Positions 61,643-64,000 of a DNA stretch of 64,000 bases are shown one piece after another; within the stretch, counting starts at the first letter, position 1; each line of letters starts with the position of its first letter. The DNA is taken from positions 1 through 64,000 of IMG/VR virus record IMGVR_UViG_3300022821_000012, one strand, 5' to 3'. The position numbers and the translations under genes were made by a program. The notes beneath the pieces were generated by a model. That model ran no database searches. It saw only the letters and a list, made by a program, of their open reading frames with translations, and was not told the origin of the DNA. This DNA is from a virus.

Positions 61643-61840
61643 TTATTTTCCTTTCTTTACCATCTCTATTAACGAAAAACCCAGTCCAATAATAGTCGCC
61701 AGTGCAAATGACGGCAACATAAAGACCCAAACGTACCACGGATCGGGTCCGCCGCATTTACCTTTAGTCTCCCAAGACCAAAAGAAGAAAACGACAGATG
61801 CAACTGTCCAAGTCGTCAGACCTAAAATTAACCAGATCAT
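61643..61840 (-). CDS. small two-span membrane protein
   Basis: The protein has 65 residues: IWLILGLTTWTVASVVFFFW, then VWVFMLPSFALATIIGLGFS, separated by a short polar loop with Cys and Pro. The C-terminus is lysine-rich (MVKKGK). Its start overlaps the next gene's stop. Function unknown. Confidence 0.7.
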   Translation of the reverse strand: MIWLILGLTTWTVASVVFFFWSWETKGKCGGPDPWYVWVFMLPSFALATIIGLGFSLIEMVKKGK

Positions 61841-62055
61841 ATTGCTTGAACTTTAAGCTGTGCAAAATAGCTTTTTGTTGCTGCGAAGTGCGCAGTACGA
61901 TTTGGGTTCATCGGGGTAGGGCAACTAATCGTCACCCAATCAATCATATTATGTGCTGCATTCTTGGCCTTGTTGAAACTTTTGATGGTTCCAACCAACT
62001 GACCAGCTGCGCTTGACCAAGTAACTTTCTGACCTACTTCAAAACCGTTTACCAT
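61837..62055 (-). CDS. small SH3/Tudor-like protein
   Basis: The protein has 72 residues: FEVGQKVTWSSAAGQLVGTI with KSFNKAKN resembles small SH3/TUDOR-like barrels (GxxVxWxxxxGxxxGxI). The end is SYFAQLKVQAI. A ribosome site AAAAGGAATA lies upstream. A nucleic-acid or protein-binding role is only suggested by fold. Confidence 0.62.
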   Translation of the reverse strand: MVNGFEVGQKVTWSSAAGQLVGTIKSFNKAKNAAHNMIDWVTISCPTPMNPNRTAHFAATKSYFAQLKVQAI

Positions 62056-62146
62056 GTGTGTATTCCTTTTCCTTATTGTTCATTAAAGTAACATGGACAA
62101 TAAGTTAAGTCAAGTCTTTTTTAGACATAAGATAAATCCTTTTCAG

Positions 62147-62320
62147 TCATTTCATTTTCGTGTAAGTCTTTTTATTCCATACCCATTCATTTAATCGGGT
62201 AGGTGAACAAGTTACGGGTTTTGGCATAAATCGTGATATACACGCACGTGAATAAAAGCAGTTATTACAACTCTTTTCAAATGATAGTCGCTTCCAAAAC
62301 AGTTCTTTATCTTTATTCAT
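62147..62320 (-). CDS. tiny Cys-rich protein of the MNKxxFW family
   Basis: The protein has 57 residues from the ATG at 62320: MNKDKELFWKRLSFEKSCNN, C-F-Y-S, ACISRF, VTCSPTR, and EWVWNKKTYTKMK, a variant tail. First of a run of six family genes at the right end of the window. Confidence 0.82.
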   Translation of the reverse strand: MNKDKELFWKRLSFEKSCNNCFYSRACISRFMPKPVTCSPTRLNEWVWNKKTYTKMK

Positions 62321-62805
62321 TTGGTTACGATTTCCCATAGTTTTTGCCAGTCGCTGCTGTTATATCCCGGTTTATCATACTGTTGGTTATAGCCACCCCA
62401 AAAGTTTAGTCTACCCTTCTCGTTAACCTTACTAAACGTTCCAGCAACAAACCCTCCACCAATCAGCGCAAGATATTGTGTACTATCTGTTTTGATATCA
62501 GGATGGCTATCTTTTCCACCAGCAAGCATATCTACTTCAACAAGTGTTACATTCTTTCTAGTCCACGTGTCATAATCACGCCGCCGTTGTTCAGCCCGCT
62601 GTTCATTTTCAATATTAATACGATCAATGTATGACGGAAGGTTAGGAAACCGTTTTATAATACTGTTAAAAGTATGATGATGTTCGGCTTCCCGTAGATT
62701 AGAATACCCAAACCATTTTTCAAGTTCAAGTCCGAACTCTTCGGTATTCCAATAATCACGGCGTATCGGTGCTTGCAATGCTTCCCAAAACTTTTCTTTA
62801 TTCAT
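62317..62805 (-). CDS. chimera: Cys-family head on an unrelated domain
   Basis: The protein has 162 residues from the ATG at 62805. The head MNKEKFWEALQAPIRRDYW is that of the family, but no Cys follows. Instead there is a helical, charged section (RINIENEQRAEQRRRDYDTW) and a glycine-rich end with GGGFVAGTFSKVNEKGRLNF. It shows that the head is a mobile module, or that the upstream gene end was replaced. Function unknown. Confidence 0.75.
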   Translation of the reverse strand: MNKEKFWEALQAPIRRDYWNTEEFGLELEKWFGYSNLREAEHHHTFNSIIKRFPNLPSYIDRINIENEQRAEQRRRDYDTWTRKNVTLVEVDMLAGGKDSHPDIKTDSTQYLALIGGGFVAGTFSKVNEKGRLNFWGGYNQQYDKPGYNSSDWQKLWEIVTK

Positions 62806-62972
62806 TTGTCGCCGTTCCATTCCCAGTTATCTTCTTGATAACTAAGGGTTGCCATAATTTCTGGATCGTGTTCGTGACACGTCACACACCAATTCTCGTA
62901 TTTGAACTTGCAATTAAAGCAACCTTTTTTAGTAGGCTCACTTAACGCATTGATAAACTCAGTCTTATTCAT
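62802..62972 (-). CDS. tiny Cys-rich protein of the MNKxxFW family
   Basis: The protein has 56 residues, too short for usual cutoffs. MNKTEFINALSEPTKKGCFN, CKFKYEN, C-V-T-C-H-E-H-D-P-E and DNWEWNGDK. It closely resembles the member at 63531 (EFIxALSEP, CHEHDPE, EDNWEWNGDK). ATGA overlaps at both ends. Confidence 0.85.
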   Translation of the reverse strand: MNKTEFINALSEPTKKGCFNCKFKYENWCVTCHEHDPEIMATLSYQEDNWEWNGDK

Positions 62973-63310
62973 TTATCACGTCTTCCTTTATGTCTACCCA
63001 TTTTCGCCTTTGCTTGACGGGCACGTTTGCCTTCAAGTTTGTTCGGAATGTGCTCTCGGGTGCTTAGAATCTCATACACCGCATCGGATACACCTTCCCG
63101 ACTATGATATTCATCATCATCACTATACTCATTCCTAAAATAACCATATCGCATATTGAGAAGCGCTTTGGTAGGTGTGTCTTTAAACTCTTTCAGCGCA
63201 TTTCTCTTCGCCCTTTTATATTTTTTGGCATATTCACGACGCCGTTTCTCGAATTCAATGTCATTACTTGAAGCCGTTAATCCAAATATAAAATCTTCTT
63301 TACATATCAT
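62969..63310 (-). CDS. unknown basic protein
   Basis: The protein has 113 residues, rich in Arg and Lys (FEKRRREYAKKYKRAKRNAL; GKRARQAKAKMGRHKGRRDK), with an acidic Asp-Glu stretch in the middle. Nucleic-acid binding is likely from charge only. It lies between family members, sharing 4 bp with each. Confidence 0.65.
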   Translation of the reverse strand: MICKEDFIFGLTASSNDIEFEKRRREYAKKYKRAKRNALKEFKDTPTKALLNMRYGYFRNEYSDDDEYHSREGVSDAVYEILSTREHIPNKLEGKRARQAKAKMGRHKGRRDK

Positions 63311-63534
63311 CGGTCATTGTCCTCTGTGTTAACTCCATCCCATTCCCAATGTGGGTATATACTCTTCGGGTGACTGTCACTCACCATGCGGGATACAACA
63401 ATGCATTCATCCTCGTCCTGTAGTAGCACCCTCCCACAACTTTCGGCACCATCTGGTTCTAAGTGCTTACATGTGCCGCACCCGATTTCAGGCGATACCA
63501 TTGATTCCCAAAACTGTTCTTTATCTTTATTCAT
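63307..63534 (-). CDS. tiny Cys-rich protein of the MNKxxFW family
   Basis: The protein has 75 residues from the ATG at 63534: MNKDKEQFWESMVSPEIGCG, TCKHLEP, SCGRVLL, ECIVVSR, and HWEWDGVNTEDNDR. Four cysteines in two pairs, like most members. Confidence 0.84.
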   Translation of the reverse strand: MNKDKEQFWESMVSPEIGCGTCKHLEPDGAESCGRVLLQDEDECIVVSRMVSDSHPKSIYPHWEWDGVNTEDNDR

Positions 63535-63734
63535 TTGTCGCCGTTCCATTCCCAGTTGTCTTCTGGATACAGGTCAGGTTTATTTATCATTTCTGGATCG
63601 TGTTCGTGACACTTCCCACACTTGTTATTATATCCATCCTCTGGCATTGTGCCAGACCGTCTGGCAAACTTACAGTTCAGACAACTTTTATCATACGGTT
63701 CAGATAAAGCCTTGATAAACTCATTCTTATTCAT
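63531..63734 (-). CDS. tiny Cys-rich protein of the MNKxxFW family
   Basis: The protein has 67 residues from the ATG at 63734: MNKNEFIKALSEPYDKSCLN, CKFARRS, KCGKCHEHDPE, DNWEWNGDK. Close paralogue of the 62802 gene. It overlaps the next member by 8 bp. Confidence 0.86.
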   Translation of the reverse strand: MNKNEFIKALSEPYDKSCLNCKFARRSGTMPEDGYNNKCGKCHEHDPEMINKPDLYPEDNWEWNGDK

Positions 63735-63930
63735 CAAAAGTTCCATCCCATTCCCAAAAAGGATAAGTTTGGACCACATTAATAAGAAATATAGCGCATT
63801 CTTCTTCGCCAGTTTCACGTAGACGATAGCATGTATCATTAAAATACTCTCGGTGTCTACAGTTAGAACAACGAGGTTCTGGTATCGGATTGGTTAAAAT
63901 ATTCCAAAACTGGTGTTCTTTTTTATTCAT
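63727..63930 (-). CDS. tiny Cys-rich protein of the MNKxxFW family
   Basis: The protein has 67 residues: MNKKEHQFWNILTNPIPEPR, CSNCRHREYF, DTCYRLR, EECAIFL, FWEWDGTFDE. It heads the run of family genes. The -10 of its promoter ends 6 nt before the ATG, so the message would be practically leaderless. Confidence 0.86.
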   Translation of the reverse strand: MNKKEHQFWNILTNPIPEPRCSNCRHREYFNDTCYRLRETGEEECAIFLINVVQTYPFWEWDGTFDE

Positions 63931-63936
63931 TGATAA

Positions 63937-63965
63937 AAGATAACAGAATAGATTGATTATGTCAA
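63937..63965 (-). promoter_or_regulatory. sigma70-like promoter
   Basis: TTGACA-N17-TATCTT on the minus strand; the expected start point coincides with the ATG at 63930. Confidence 0.65.
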
Positions 63966-64000
63966 GGGGTTATTATTGTGGGTTGACGGCACGGAAACAA

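Noticed and set aside
1-64000. CRISPR array, transposase, integrase or attachment sites
   Set aside because: No regularly spaced repeats with unique spacers, no DDE/serine/tyrosine recombinase motifs and no flanking duplications were seen; the direct repeats present are two-copy tandems.

Overview
This window looks like about 64 kb of a large tailed bacteriophage genome, probably a T4-like (myovirus-grade) phage of a Gram-negative, likely marine, proteobacterium. The reasons are: dense, overlapping gene chains, mostly on the minus strand; a T4-type clamp-loader ATPase, a gp31/GroES-like co-chaperonin, PhoH, MazG, DHFR and a HAD 5'(3')-nucleotidase; a lysozyme/holin/two-spanin lysis cassette, where spanins imply an outer membrane; fibre proteins and a very large Ig-domain structural protein; and two promoter classes, host-type sigma70 (TTGACA-N16-18-TATAAT-like) and T4-late-like (T/G/C)ATAAATA boxes. 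The host assignment is inference. I saw no rRNA, tRNA or CRISPR.

Layout. 1-6.6 kb: one minus-strand operon with DnaJ, ClpA, ClpP, DHFR and unknowns. 6.6-8.2 kb: lysis cassette. 8.2-12.5 kb: two unknown proteins, an amidinotransferase remnant, a tricarboxylate-type transporter pair (TctC, TctA) and a sulfotransferase-like gene. 12.5-21.7 kb: methyltransferase, PhoH, nucleotidase, clamp loader, GroES-like, DnaE fragment and MazG. 21.7-29.5 kb: a split zincin protease gene, fibres, an HNH endonuclease, a P-loop kinase and the Ig-domain protein. 29.5-31.9 kb: secreted HtrA protease, IscA-type Fe-S carrier and translation initiation factor IF-1. 32-35.9 kb: an EcoRI-like nuclease with a Dam-type methylase, and a CCA-adding enzyme. 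36-45.2 kb: GNAT protein, several lipoproteins and secreted proteins, metallophosphoesterase, and PstS behind a Pho-box-like element. 45.2-49.9 kb: PurS, homing endonucleases, tiny genes and an SbmA/BacA transporter. 50-58.4 kb: amidinotransferase, cupin, DegT, SGNH and glycosyltransferase genes and a sugar-nucleotide dehydrogenase broken by a split intein. 58.4-61.2 kb: a repetitive adhesin-like gene with lesions. 61.2-64 kb: PTH2-like hydrolase and a cluster of tiny Cys-rich genes.

Three observations stand out. (1) The nucleotide-sugar dehydrogenase at 54602-57064 is a fractured gene: the N-extein plus a 103-residue intein-N half, a free-standing homing endonuclease, then a 46-residue intein-C half plus the C-extein, with the splice junction exactly at the catalytic Cys. 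(2) About nineteen loci encode one family of 55-95 residue proteins (N-terminal MNKxxFWxxL, CxxC pairs, C-terminal WEWDG), nearly always in 4-8 bp overlaps between larger genes; some members are chimeric or frameshifted. (3) Many late-type boxes lie 2-6 nt from the ATG, implying leaderless messages in a phage that carries its own IF-1.

Several perfect short tandem duplications (17-62 bp) and single-base frameshifts interrupt otherwise continuous reading frames. They are either recent mutations or assembly/read errors, and are flagged individually. Coordinates follow the start codon I consider most likely, which is often downstream of the longest open frame.
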